Assembly (NCBI RefSeq): GCF_001552615.1
Contig: NZ_BCRN01000018.1
Location: forward strand, 1 to 64,000
DNA from: Millisia brevis NBRC 105863
Lineage (GTDB): Bacteria; Actinomycetota; Actinomycetes; Mycobacteriales; Mycobacteriaceae
Length of the DNA: 64,000 nt
Reading direction: 5' to 3'
Made by a program: the position numbers and the translations under genes. This document shows positions 24,565-32,173 of this stretch, in pieces. The notes beneath the pieces were generated by a model, which had not been told where the DNA came from, did no database searches, and saw nothing but the letters and a program-made list of their open reading frames with translations. Every line of letters begins with the position of its first letter. Position 1 is the first letter of the stretch.

Positions 24565-25095
24565 ATGTCGTCATCGGATGCTCGAATCGGAATCACCCCG
24601 TTTCAGTCCGACGGAAGTCTGCGGGGTTTCGTGCTGTCGGGCCGGTGGCCGGACACCACCAAGGAGTGGGCGCACCTGCTGGCGTTCACCGTCCGCATCG
24701 CCTCGATGCCCGGACTGCTGTCCACCTCGACGGTCTTCGGCGTGCGCGAGGAACTCCCGGAGGATCCGCCCCCGGGAACGATCGGTCTGGTGCTCGCCGA
24801 GGGCCCGGTGCTCGGCGACGAGGCGATCCCGCCCGGCCACTTCGCCGGCGGAAGCCCGCCCGCGGTGATGGTCCTGCATCCGCCGCACGACACCCGACCG
24901 AGCCTGCCGGAATGTGCCGGCGCCGCGTCGGGGTGCGTGCTGCTGCCCGGCCTGCCTCATCTGGGGCTCGACCACCGCGCGGCATGGGTGGAGGCCGACG
25001 CGGAGGGGACGGTGACCTCGATGGTCAGCCGGGTCGGCGTCGACCCGATCACCGACCCGGATACCGCCGTGCTGGCCATGCTGCTCGCGGCCTGA
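24565..25095 (+). CDS. Conserved hypothetical protein (Rv3847-like position)
   Basis: 176 residues from ATG 24565 behind a strong GAGGAGG. No signal peptide or membrane segment. The body has an acidic, Gly/Pro-rich character with hydrophobic strands (LLAFTVRIASMPGLLSTSTVFGV; GTIGLVLAEGPVL; AAWVEADAEGTVTSMVS), suggesting a compact alpha/beta fold. I do not recognise a named domain. Position and length match M. tuberculosis Rv3847, a conserved hypothetical following sodA, as I recall. Function unknown. The downstream manganese riboswitch and terC are on the same strand but 140 bases away. Confidence 0.75.
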   Translation: MSSSDARIGITPFQSDGSLRGFVLSGRWPDTTKEWAHLLAFTVRIASMPGLLSTSTVFGVREELPEDPPPGTIGLVLAEGPVLGDEAIPPGHFAGGSPPAVMVLHPPHDTRPSLPECAGAASGCVLLPGLPHLGLDHRAAWVEADAEGTVTSMVSRVGVDPITDPDTAVLAMLLAA

Positions 25096-25237
25096 GCGGC
25101 AGCGGAGCGCGGGCTGCGCCGGGGCGGTCGCCGAACCGGCCGATCGGCGACCGGCCCGCCGACATATCGGGCACAAACGGGGAGTGGCTCCGTAGTGCTG
25201 CTGGTGCGACGTTTGTCCGGTATGGTGGCGTACGCAA

Positions 25238-25368
25238 GTGGAGGGGAGTATCCCGCCACGGCGGTGTCGTCATCACGGTCGCATTCTCCGCGGCCCGGTA
25301 CCGTCGGCCTCGGCGTTCGTCCGAGGTTGGGAGAGACCTCCGGTGACCGTTGGTGGAAGCCGGAGGTA
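25238..25368 (+). promoter_or_regulatory. yybP-ykoY manganese riboswitch controlling terC translation
   Basis: Conserved aptamer elements appear in order: GGGGAGTA (25243-25250), GTCGTCATCACG (from 25266) and AGAGACCTCC (25332-25341), as in the B. subtilis yybP leader. P1 pairs GGAGG (25240-25244) with CCTCC (25337-25341). The same CCTCCGG (25337-25343) is a perfect complement of CCGGAGG (25360-25366), the terC ribosome-binding site. So without Mn2+ the site is hidden, and with Mn2+ P1 forms and frees it. Activation of a Mn exporter by Mn2+ is the expected logic. Confidence 0.88.
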
Positions 25369-25373
25369 TATCT

Positions 25374-26399
25374 GTGTTCGACGTACCCGTGTGGGCCTGG
25401 ATCGCGACGATCAGCCTGATCGTCGTCATGTTGGTCGTCGACTTCGTCGGCCACGCGCGCACCCCGCATGCGCCCACTCTCAAGGAATCGGCCTGGTGGT
25501 CGGCCGCCTACGTGCTGCTGGCGGTGATCTTCGGCGGATTCGTCTGGTGGGGCCTCGGCGGTGACGCCGGGCAGCAGTACTTCGCCGGGTACATCACCGA
25601 GAAGTCGCTGAGCGTCGATAATCTGTTCGTCTTCGTGCTGATCATGGCGGCGTTCAAGGTGCCACGTATCTATCAGCAGAAGGTGCTGTTGATCGGCATC
25701 ATCATCGCGCTGATCATGCGCGTGATCTTCATTCTGCTGGGCGCCGCGCTGGTCGAGAACTTCTCGTTCATCTTCTATATCTTCGGCGCCTTCCTGCTCT
25801 ACACCGCCTGGGTGCAGCTGCGGCACAACTCCGACGACGATGACGACGAGTACGAAGAGGGCCGCTTCATGCGGGCGGTCCGCAAGGTGCTGCCGACCAC
25901 CGACACGTACGTCGAAGACAAGATGTTCGTCCGCCGCAACGGCAAGCTCTTCGTCACCCCGATGCTGATGGTGATGATCGCGATCGGCAGCGCCGACCTG
26001 CTGTTCGCGGTCGACTCGATCCCGGCGATCTTCGGTCTGACCCAGAGCGTCTTCCTGATCGTCGCTGCGAACGCGTTCTCGCTGCTGGGCCTGCGCCAGC
26101 TCTACTTCCTGATCGACGGCCTGCTCGACAAGCTGGTCTACCTGCACTACGGCCTGGCGGCCATCCTCGCGTTCATCGGCGCGAAGCTGGTCATCCACGC
26201 CATGCACACCAACGAGCTGCCGTTCATCAACGGCGGCGAGCACATCACGATCATCCCCGAGGTCCCGATCTCCGTGTCGCTGGTGGTTATCCTCGCGATC
26301 CTGACGATCACCACCGTCACCTCGCTGACGATCGGCAACCGTCGCGCCGAGCGGGCGGCGGCGCTCGAGGACGGCGCCTCGGAGGACAAGACCATCTGA
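25374..26399 (+). CDS. TerC/Alx family manganese exporter
   Basis: 341 residues with about nine membrane helices. TerC hallmarks: YITEKSLSVDNLFVFVLIM with the conserved acidic membrane residues, and the repeat IAIGSADLLFAVDSIPAIFGLT in the second half. A charged central loop (NSDDDDDEYEEGRFMRAV) lies between the halves. TerC/Alx proteins export Mn2+ and help metalate secreted enzymes. GTG 25374 is chosen because GGAGG is eight bases upstream; an earlier ATG (25350) lies inside the riboswitch expression platform. Regulation is by the leader riboswitch. Confidence 0.92.
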   Translation: MFDVPVWAWIATISLIVVMLVVDFVGHARTPHAPTLKESAWWSAAYVLLAVIFGGFVWWGLGGDAGQQYFAGYITEKSLSVDNLFVFVLIMAAFKVPRIYQQKVLLIGIIIALIMRVIFILLGAALVENFSFIFYIFGAFLLYTAWVQLRHNSDDDDDEYEEGRFMRAVRKVLPTTDTYVEDKMFVRRNGKLFVTPMLMVMIAIGSADLLFAVDSIPAIFGLTQSVFLIVAANAFSLLGLRQLYFLIDGLLDKLVYLHYGLAAILAFIGAKLVIHAMHTNELPFINGGEHITIIPEVPISVSLVVILAILTITTVTSLTIGNRRAERAAALEDGASEDKTI

Positions 26400-26418
26400 T
26401 CCCGATAGGGATCCATTC

Positions 26419-26877
26419 TCACCCGGACGGGTCGAGCAGCCGGTCGAGTAGATCGACCAGCTGTTCGGCCCGTTCGTCGTTGCGGCCGCCGATCGGCGCG
26501 AGTGTCTGGTTCTGCAGCGCGGTGACCACCCCGACCGCCGCGCGCAGCCGCACCCGCCCGATCGGGGTCAACGTCAGCCGGTGGGCGCGCCCGTCCCCGG
26601 GGTCGGGTCGGCGGACCAGGAAGCCGTCGCGTTCGGCCGCCCGCACCAGCTTGGAGACGTAGAGCGGTTCGAGCCCGATCGCCTCGGCCAGTTCGCGCTG
26701 GAGCGGGCTGCGCCCGGCGTTGTTCATCGCGAACAGGGCGACCGCGACCGTATAGGTCGCATGGGTCAATCCGTGCGGCTCGAGCGCCCGATCGACCGCA
26801 ACACGCCATCGGGTGGCGAGCACCCAGAGCCGATGGCCCACCGAGGACCAAGTTGTAGCCATGGCATCAATATACAT
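26419..26877 (-). CDS. MarR family transcriptional regulator
   Basis: 152 residues from ATG 26877; a second in-frame ATG at 26862 gives 147. Winged helix MarR fold: LTHATYTVAVALFAMNNAGRSP, helix-turn-helix LQRELAEAIGLEPLYVSKLVRAAERDGFL and the wing RPDPGDGRAHRLTLTPIG with the conserved D.R. Both possible start codons lie within a perfect inverted repeat, so it very probably represses itself. It is convergent with terC and divergent from the UPF0016 transporter region. The ligand is unknown. Confidence 0.9.
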   Translation of the reverse strand: MYIDAMATTWSSVGHRLWVLATRWRVAVDRALEPHGLTHATYTVAVALFAMNNAGRSPLQRELAEAIGLEPLYVSKLVRAAERDGFLVRRPDPGDGRAHRLTLTPIGRVRLRAAVGVVTALQNQTLAPIGGRNDERAEQLVDLLDRLLDPSG

Positions 26878-26883
26878 GGCTAC
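26855..26883. promoter_or_regulatory. MarR operator palindrome overlapping the marR start codons
   Basis: Arms GTAGCCATG (26855-26863) and CATGGCTAC (26875-26883) are perfect inverted copies with an 11-bp AT-rich centre. Each arm contains an ATG used or usable as the regulator's start codon on the minus strand. Strong candidate for autorepression and possible control of rightward transcription. Confidence 0.75.
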
Positions 26884-27173
26884 TATATGAATATTCGCCC
26901 AGTTCAGAGCCTGCTTCGACCCCTTCGGCGCGGTCCGTGCGGTCGGACAACCGGCACGTCGGACCGGGTGTCCAATGGCCCTTTCCGGGCCGTCCCGATG
27001 CCCTGACCAGGAAGTTCGGTGACCCTAACCTTTGCGCTCGATTGCTGGAGCGAGGTGCGAATTCCTACAGTCGGCGGCGGTTCGAGACAAGCAATTCCGG
27101 GCCCGACAGACGGATACATCGCCGCAGCCGAGCAAAGAGGCTCCCGCCGGCACGACGGAAGGTTCTATCGGTC

Positions 27174-27950
27174 ATGACCACTGCATTGGTGGTGAGCTTC
27201 GCGGTCATCTTCATCGCCGAGTTGGGCGACAAGTCTCAGCTGATGGCGATGACCTTCGCTTTGCGATACCGCTGGTGGGTGGTCATCGGTGGCATCACCG
27301 CGGCGACCGGCCTGGTCCACCTGGTGTCGGTCGCGATCGGACATGCGGTCGGCACCGCGATGCCGACCCATCTGATCGGCGTCATCGCCGGTATCGCCTT
27401 CCTGATCTTCGGTGCCTGGACGTTGCGCGGCGACAGCCTCAGCGATGCGGAGGCCGGCAAGGCCGCCCGCGTCACCGGATCGGCCTTCCTGGCCGTGACC
27501 CTGGCCTTCATGCTCGCCGAGCTCGGCGACAAGACGATGCTCGCGACGATCACCCTGGCGACCGACCACAACTGGGTCGGCGTGTGGATCGGCTCGACCG
27601 TGGGCATGGTCGCCGCCGACGCCCTGGCGATCCTGCTCGGCGCGCTGCTGGGCAAGCATCTGCCCGAGCGGGTGGTCAAGATCGGCGCCGGCGTGCTGTT
27701 CTTCGTCTCCGGTACCTGGATGATCGGCGACGCCCTCGGCCTGCCGGCCGCGGTCACCATCCTCGCCGCCCTCGCGGTGGGAGCGGCCGTCACCGCCGCG
27801 GCGATCCGACTGACCCGGCCGAAGCAGGATGCCGACGCGATCGCCCCAGGAACACCGAGAACACCGGGAACGCCGGGAACGCCGAGGACGAGGCCGTTCT
27901 CACCGGTCGCAACGAGACGGACGATTCGGACACCGGGTCGGTGCGGGTGA
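27174..27950 (+). CDS. UPF0016/Gdt1 family cation transporter (probable Mn2+ exporter)
   Basis: 258 residues, six membrane helices in two homologous halves. Each half has the family motif E-x-G-D-K: IAELGDKSQL (Glu 16) and LAELGDKTML (Glu 116). Members include yeast Gdt1, human TMEM165 and bacterial MneA, which move Mn2+ or Ca2+. ATG 27174 has only a weak upstream purine run. After the last helix the frame passes through four 9-bp repeats and ends in an odd basic tail. The +2-shifted frame would give an acidic tail with more typical codon use, so a slippage frameshift is suspected. No riboswitch is visible in the 290-base leader. Confidence 0.88.
   Translation: MTTALVVSFAVIFIAELGDKSQLMAMTFALRYRWWVVIGGITAATGLVHLVSVAIGHAVGTAMPTHLIGVIAGIAFLIFGAWTLRGDSLSDAEAGKAARVTGSAFLAVTLAFMLAELGDKTMLATITLATDHNWVGVWIGSTVGMVAADALAILLGALLGKHLPERVVKIGAGVLFFVSGTWMIGDALGLPAAVTILAALAVGAAVTAAAIRLTRPKQDADAIAPGTPRTPGTPGTPRTRPFSPVATRRTIRTPGRCG
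27850..27885. repeat. Four 9-bp tandem repeats at the 3' end of the UPF0016 gene
   Basis: Units GAACACCGA, GAACACCGG, GAACGCCGG and GAACGCCGA in tandem encode PGTPRTPGTPGTP in the annotated frame. Such arrays are prone to slippage; see the frameshift remark in the gene entry. Confidence 0.85.
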
Positions 27951-27990
27951 TCGACCGCCGCTGACGCCCGAACCTCGCATACGCACCACA

Positions 27991-28023
27991 CGCGCCGAGT
28001 GGCCCCGAGGGCCGCTCGGCGCG
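27991..28023 (+). terminator. Terminator after the UPF0016 gene
   Basis: A 14-bp stem (27991-28004 with 28010-28023, one G-U pair) and five-base loop, followed by TTTGTGTTCT. It lies past both possible stop codons of the transporter gene. Confidence 0.85.
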
Positions 28024-28082
28024 TTTGTGTTCTCGGTGACACCGGTACGGTACGAACTGCTACCCCGACGAAAGGACTCGAC

Positions 28083-28850
28083 ATGGAACCAGCCGGCTCA
28101 GCAGCAGTGATCACCGGAGGGGCGTCGGGGCTCGGCGCGGCCACCGCCGCCCGCTTCGCCGCGGCCGGAGCGACCGTCTTCGGCATCGACCTGCCCCAGT
28201 CGATCGAGAAGGCCGGTGACAGCGTTCCCGAGGGCGTGACGCTGCTACCCGCCGACGTGACCAGTGGCGACGAGGTCGCCGCGGCGATCGCCACCATCGT
28301 CGAGTCCGGCGTGCCGCTGCGCATCGTCGTCAACTGTGCCGGTGTCGGCTGGGCGGGGCGGATCCTGTCCAAGAAGGGCCCGCACGACCTGGAGCTGTTC
28401 CGCACGGTCATCACCGTCAATCTGTTGGGCACGTTCAACGTGATGCGCCTGGCGGCCGACGCGATCAGCAAGACCGAGCCGGTCGACGAGTACGGCCAGC
28501 GCGGCGTCGTCATCAACACCGCCTCGGTCGCGGCGTTCGAGGGCCAGGTCGGCCAGATCGCATACTCGGCGTCCAAGGGCGGCGTGCACGGCATGACCAT
28601 CCCGGCCGCCCGCGACCTCGCCCAGTTCGGCATCCGCGTCAACACGATCGCCCCCGGCATCGTCGACACCCCGATGCTCGCCGGGGTGACCGAGGAATAC
28701 CGCAAGGGCCTCGAGCAGGGTGTGCCCTTCCCGCATCGGTTGGCCCAGCCGGGCGAGTACGCCCAGTTGGCCGAGGACATCGTGCGCCACGACTACCTCA
28801 ACGGGGAGACGATCCGCATGGACGGCGCCCTGCGGATGGCGCCGCGCTAA
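28083..28850 (+). CDS. Short-chain dehydrogenase (3-hydroxyacyl-CoA dehydrogenase type II-like)
   Basis: 255 residues. SDR features: cofactor loop ITGGASGLGAATAARF (about residues 11-26), NCAGVGWAG, catalytic Ser in VINTASVAAFEG and Tyr161/Lys165 in YSASKGG. The sequence AFEGQVGQIAYSASKGG...PAARDLAQFGIRVNTIAPGIVDTPM is characteristic of HSD10-type 3-hydroxyacyl-CoA dehydrogenases, which oxidise short or branched 3-hydroxyacyl-CoAs with NAD+. ATG 28083 follows GAAAGGACTCGAC. It stands alone between the UPF0016 terminator and the convergent nuclease gene. Confidence 0.9.
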   Translation: MEPAGSAAVITGGASGLGAATAARFAAAGATVFGIDLPQSIEKAGDSVPEGVTLLPADVTSGDEVAAAIATIVESGVPLRIVVNCAGVGWAGRILSKKGPHDLELFRTVITVNLLGTFNVMRLAADAISKTEPVDEYGQRGVVINTASVAAFEGQVGQIAYSASKGGVHGMTIPAARDLAQFGIRVNTIAPGIVDTPMLAGVTEEYRKGLEQGVPFPHRLAQPGEYAQLAEDIVRHDYLNGETIRMDGALRMAPR

Positions 28851-28866
28851 CGGTCGCGCAAACGCG

Positions 28867-30489
28867 TCAGCTCACCCGGGCGACCGACGACGGTGCGATC
28901 AACGGCACCTCGTCGGTCGCCCGAGTGCTCATCCAGACCCGCAGCGCCCGGGTGGCGCGCACATCGTCCTCGTTGTACTCGAGCAGGCGGGTGCGCTGGC
29001 CGATGTCGGGTGCCGCGTCGTAGCCGACCGCCCGGCGATACCAGGCCATCGATGCCTCGCCGCCCGCCTCGTCGTCGCGCCAGGCGAAGCCGGCCATCGG
29101 CGCCAGCTTCTTGAGACCGCGTCCGCCGGGGGCGATGAAGTTGTGCCCGACCGCCTCGAACATGTCGACCCATTCCGGTGAGTCGATGAACGCGTGGATC
29201 TCCTCGACGGTCGGAATGCCCGGCCGGCCGACGAAGCGCCGCGCCGACTCCAGGAGCCACTTGTCCTCGGCGAACCGCGAGTAGCAGTAGGCCGCAAAGG
29301 TCTGGCCGCGCCGGTGGGCGAGCGCGCGGCGCTGCATCAACCACTGCCAGAACTCGGCGAACGAGCGGGCCTCGTCGTCGGTGGGCAGCGGCTCCCAGGT
29401 GACAAATGGGTGGTAGCGCTCGCCGCCGTCGGTCCACTCCAGGGCGCCCCACAGGTAGGCGCCGAATTCCTGGTAGCACTCCATATCGACATCGATCTCG
29501 ACGTCGGCGCGCGTCACGGTGACCTGCGGCCGGCGGCGGACCAGCGGAACCTGCTGCAACCAGGCGCGCGCGATCACCCCGGCATCCGCGAAGTCGCCCT
29601 TCGACCAGCCGGTCGGCAGCTGCCCCTGCCAGTCGGCCAGCTGGTCGATCGTCGTGATGCCGGCCGCGCGCAGCGCCTCGCCGCGGCCACCGGGGGCGAC
29701 GAGCGAGATGTCGTGGCGTTCGCCGAGGACTCGCTCGCATTCCGACCACCACGGACAGCTGCGGCATTCGGAGATCCGCCCGGCGCCGGTGATCCGCCGG
29801 CCGGTGGCGATGTCCATGCGCTCGTCGAAGCGCCGGTGATACTCCGGAGCGGAGTCGGCGGCCCGGTGCACGATCATGACGCGGCCGTCGTGGCCGATCA
29901 CCGCGCCGAAACCGCTCGCAGCGGCCAGGTCGTGCTGCTCGAGGATCAGTCGGGCCTGGTTGAGCATCAGCTGGTCGCGCAGCTGCGGGCGCGGCTTGAG
30001 CGTCGGGGCGATCTGCGGGTCGAACCGGTCGAGGTCGCTGACCAGAGCCCCGGCCCCGGGGTCGACCACCTTGTGATTGACCACCAACACCGGCAGATAG
30101 CCGCCGGCCGGGTCGGCGAGCAGCGCCTCGGCCCGCCACCGTCGGCCGCCGCGCCGGTCGTCCGGCAGGCGCGGTCCCCAGATGAGCTCCACCCCGTCGC
30201 CGCAGGCCCGCAGGGTCGCCGCGATGCGATCGCCGGTGGGGGCGTCCGCATCGATGACCACCATGCTCGATCGGTCCTGCGCCAACCGGAGCCGGACGGT
30301 ATCGCGATGGGAGCGGGCGGCGTCGCGCCGCAGGGTGACGCCCACCGGTTCGGCGACGTCCCGCAGCAGCGCGTGATACGCGGTATCGAGATAGAGCCGA
30401 TGTCCGCAGCGGGTCAACACGTCGGCACCGAGCAGCGGAACCGGCGGCCCCACCGGCCTCGGCTCTATCGACGTCTTGCTCTCGGACAC
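28867..30489 (-). CDS. TM0106 family RecB-like nuclease
   Basis: 540 residues from GTG 30489. N-terminal RecB-like part with a cysteine cluster CRSCPWWSEC (C-x2-C-x5-C, plus a Cys near residue 24), typical of Cas4/AddB-type Fe-S or zinc nucleases. The C-terminal part holds an RNase H-like (YprB) region with DIDVDMECYQEFGAYLWG, NFIAPGGRGLKKLAP and LLEYNEDDVRATRALR, where DxE and NEDD are exonuclease-like acidic residues. The family is often labelled recombinase B and its role in repair is inferred only. No Shine-Dalgarno precedes the GTG, so a leaderless transcript is possible. Confidence 0.85.
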   Translation of the reverse strand: MSESKTSIEPRPVGPPVPLLGADVLTRCGHRLYLDTAYHALLRDVAEPVGVTLRRDAARSHRDTVRLRLAQDRSSMVVIDADAPTGDRIAATLRACGDGVELIWGPRLPDDRRGGRRWRAEALLADPAGGYLPVLVVNHKVVDPGAGALVSDLDRFDPQIAPTLKPRPQLRDQLMLNQARLILEQHDLAAASGFGAVIGHDGRVMIVHRAADSAPEYHRRFDERMDIATGRRITGAGRISECRSCPWWSECERVLGERHDISLVAPGGRGEALRAAGITTIDQLADWQGQLPTGWSKGDFADAGVIARAWLQQVPLVRRRPQVTVTRADVEIDVDMECYQEFGAYLWGALEWTDGGERYHPFVTWEPLPTDDEARSFAEFWQWLMQRRALAHRRGQTFAAYCYSRFAEDKWLLESARRFVGRPGIPTVEEIHAFIDSPEWVDMFEAVGHNFIAPGGRGLKKLAPMAGFAWRDDEAGGEASMAWYRRAVGYDAAPDIGQRTRLLEYNEDDVRATRALRVWMSTRATDEVPLIAPSSVARVS

Positions 30490-30715
30490 AGGGGGAAGCG
30501 TAGTTGGCGGGGGCGACACGATCGCGGGGCGAAGCGACGGCGGCCGGCCGTTCGGTCGCGGCGGAACGTCGCCGGATCGTGCCCGCCGCGCCGTGGACCA
30601 TCGTTCGACGACCGATCCGCCCGGACTATTGTGCGAGGGACGACACGCAGCCGGCGCCGGGACACCGCCGCGGCCGGCGCGCGGCACCCGATCGGACAAA
30701 GGGGCACCACGGACC

Positions 30716-31363
30716 ATGGCGTTGTTCGGCAAGAAGGCCAAGCGGGAGCGCCGCCTGGCCAAGGCGGAGGAAAAGGCGATCACCCGCAAGGCCGAACTCG
30801 AGGCCAAGCTGACCGCGCGCAACGACCGCAAGTATCGCCGCCGGGCATTGCGGTCGCAGCGGCGGCTGGAGGATGCGCAGCTCAAGGTCGAGCAGGCGCA
30901 GCTGCGCACGCTGGCGGCGCAGGAGAAGGCGGCCAATCGCAAGCTGCTGACCGTGTCGAATGTCCGGCGCTATGTCGCGGTCGCGCAGATCGCCGTTCCG
31001 GTGCTCGCACCGATCGTCTACCAGGCGGCGACCGCGCTGCGCGCCCAGCTCGACCAGCGCCGCGCCGCGAAGCTCGGCGTCAGCGTGCAGGAACTCGCCC
31101 AGTTCTCCGGGCACGGAGCCGGGCTCTCGGCGCGCATCGCACACGCCGAGACCTCGCTGGGCCGGGTGCGCGAGTTGCAGCCGCAGGATCGCGAGACCAA
31201 GGAGTTCGCGGCCGAGGTCGGTGACCGGCTCGGCAAGCTCGCGACCGCCGTCTCCGCGGCCGAACCGATGCCGGCGGCCCGTCGTCGGGCGGCACATTCG
31301 TCGATCGACGTGGAGCTGGCGGGTATCGAGGCCGATCTGCTGGCGCGGCTGGGCGTGCGATGA
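30716..31363 (+). CDS. DUF6474 basic coiled-coil protein (Rv3850-like)
   Basis: 215 residues. The first ~75 residues are highly charged coiled coil (KKAKRERRLAKAEEKAITRKAELEA and onward, in short Lys/Arg/Glu heptads). A hydrophobic membrane-like stretch at about 84-110 (VAVAQIAVPVLAPIVYQAATAL) follows, then a helical C-terminal region. This matches the DUF6474 family, M. tuberculosis Rv3850 by position. Function unknown. ATG 30716; its stop overlaps the next gene (ATGA), so the two are coupled, as Rv3850-Rv3851 appear to be. Confidence 0.82.
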   Translation: MALFGKKAKRERRLAKAEEKAITRKAELEAKLTARNDRKYRRRALRSQRRLEDAQLKVEQAQLRTLAAQEKAANRKLLTVSNVRRYVAVAQIAVPVLAPIVYQAATALRAQLDQRRAAKLGVSVQELAQFSGHGAGLSARIAHAETSLGRVRELQPQDRETKEFAAEVGDRLGKLATAVSAAEPMPAARRRAAHSSIDVELAGIEADLLARLGVR

Positions 31364-31635
31364 CCCTCGCCGGATCGATCCGCCGGACCGTCGGACGGGG
31401 CGATCGGACCTCGAGGCCGGTGCGCCTGCTGCTGGCGGGCGTCCTGGTGGTCATGGCCGCGATCGCCACGTCGCTGGTCCTCGGCGTCGGCCCGGCGGGC
31501 GCCCATTCGGTGGTCGTCACCTCGAATCCGGTCGACGGCGCGCTGCCGGCGTGGCCGTTTGTGGGTGTCGCGACCGTGGTGGCCGTCGGTGGGCTGCTCG
31601 CCGTTCTGCGTTCCCTTCGGCACGCCGAGCGGTAG
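31360..31635 (+). CDS. Small membrane protein (Rv3851-like, CopC-like stub)
   Basis: 91 residues: a signal-like helix (LLLAGVLVVMAAIATSLVLGVGPAGA), then HSVVVTSNPVDGALPAWP, then a second helix (FVGVATVVAVGGLLAVL) and a short basic end. The segment after the predicted signal cleavage site resembles the first residues of mature CopC copper proteins (AHAxLxxSxPxDGA), whose N-terminal His binds copper, but the rest of the CopC domain is absent. Coupled to the preceding DUF6474 gene. By position the counterpart of Rv3851. Function unknown. Confidence 0.72.
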   Translation: MTLAGSIRRTVGRGDRTSRPVRLLLAGVLVVMAAIATSLVLGVGPAGAHSVVVTSNPVDGALPAWPFVGVATVVAVGGLLAVLRSLRHAER

Positions 31636-31717
31636 GCCCGTCGGCGCGTGAGGTGGAGGTCTCGCCGATCGAGACCGAGCGCACCCTGGTCAGAATCGGG
31701 CATTCGGTGGTAAGCAC

Positions 31718-32101
31718 ATGGGTATGACCAGCACCGCGCGACCGAGCGCCGGACAATTCGTGCGCTACCAGTTCGGTGCGGTGTTGCCGGAAGACCTGCG
31801 GGAGTGGGTCCGTGAGGACCTGGTGGGCCCCGGCGCCACCGGCCGTTACGTCGCACGGTTTGTCGTTCCGCCGTTGCCGATCTTCGCGTTGCTGTTCTTC
31901 GTCCCCGGCCCGTGGTGGCTCAGCCTCGGCATGATCGTGCTGTTGCTGGTACCGCTGGCGTACTTCTGCATCGGCCTGTCGACGGTGTACCGCCGCCACC
32001 GGCTGGCGGTACACGGTCTCGATCCGGAATTGGTCCACGAGCGGGCCGACCGGGCGGAGTCGGCGATGCGCGCGGACTACGAGCGTCGGCACCGCGCCTG
32101 A
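31718..32101 (+). CDS. DUF5313 membrane protein
   Basis: 127 residues with two adjacent membrane helices (PPLPIFALLFFV; LSLGMIVLLLVPLAYFCIGL) between a polar N-terminus (GQFVRYQFGAVLPEDLREWVREDL) and a charged C-terminal helix (HERADRAESAMRADYERRH). This is the DUF5313 pattern known from mycobacteria and relatives; function unknown. ATG 31718 and ATG 31724 are both possible starts, with no clear Shine-Dalgarno, so leaderless translation may apply. Confidence 0.8.
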   Translation: MGMTSTARPSAGQFVRYQFGAVLPEDLREWVREDLVGPGATGRYVARFVVPPLPIFALLFFVPGPWWLSLGMIVLLLVPLAYFCIGLSTVYRRHRLAVHGLDPELVHERADRAESAMRADYERRHRA

Positions 32102-32173
32102 TCGTGCACCCTCGTCGCGGCCGGTCGCAGGGGGATCCGTAACCGTCGAGTCCCCGCGGTTACAGTTTCGGAC

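Noticed and set aside
27015-27033. IdeR box ahead of the UPF0016 gene
   Set aside because: Only 13 of 19 positions match and the right end is broken (CCTTT); too weak without a matrix scan.
26885-27173. Second manganese riboswitch before the UPF0016 gene
   Set aside because: The family is often under yybP-ykoY control, but neither GGGGAGTA, GTCGTCA nor AGACC pieces occur in order in this leader.
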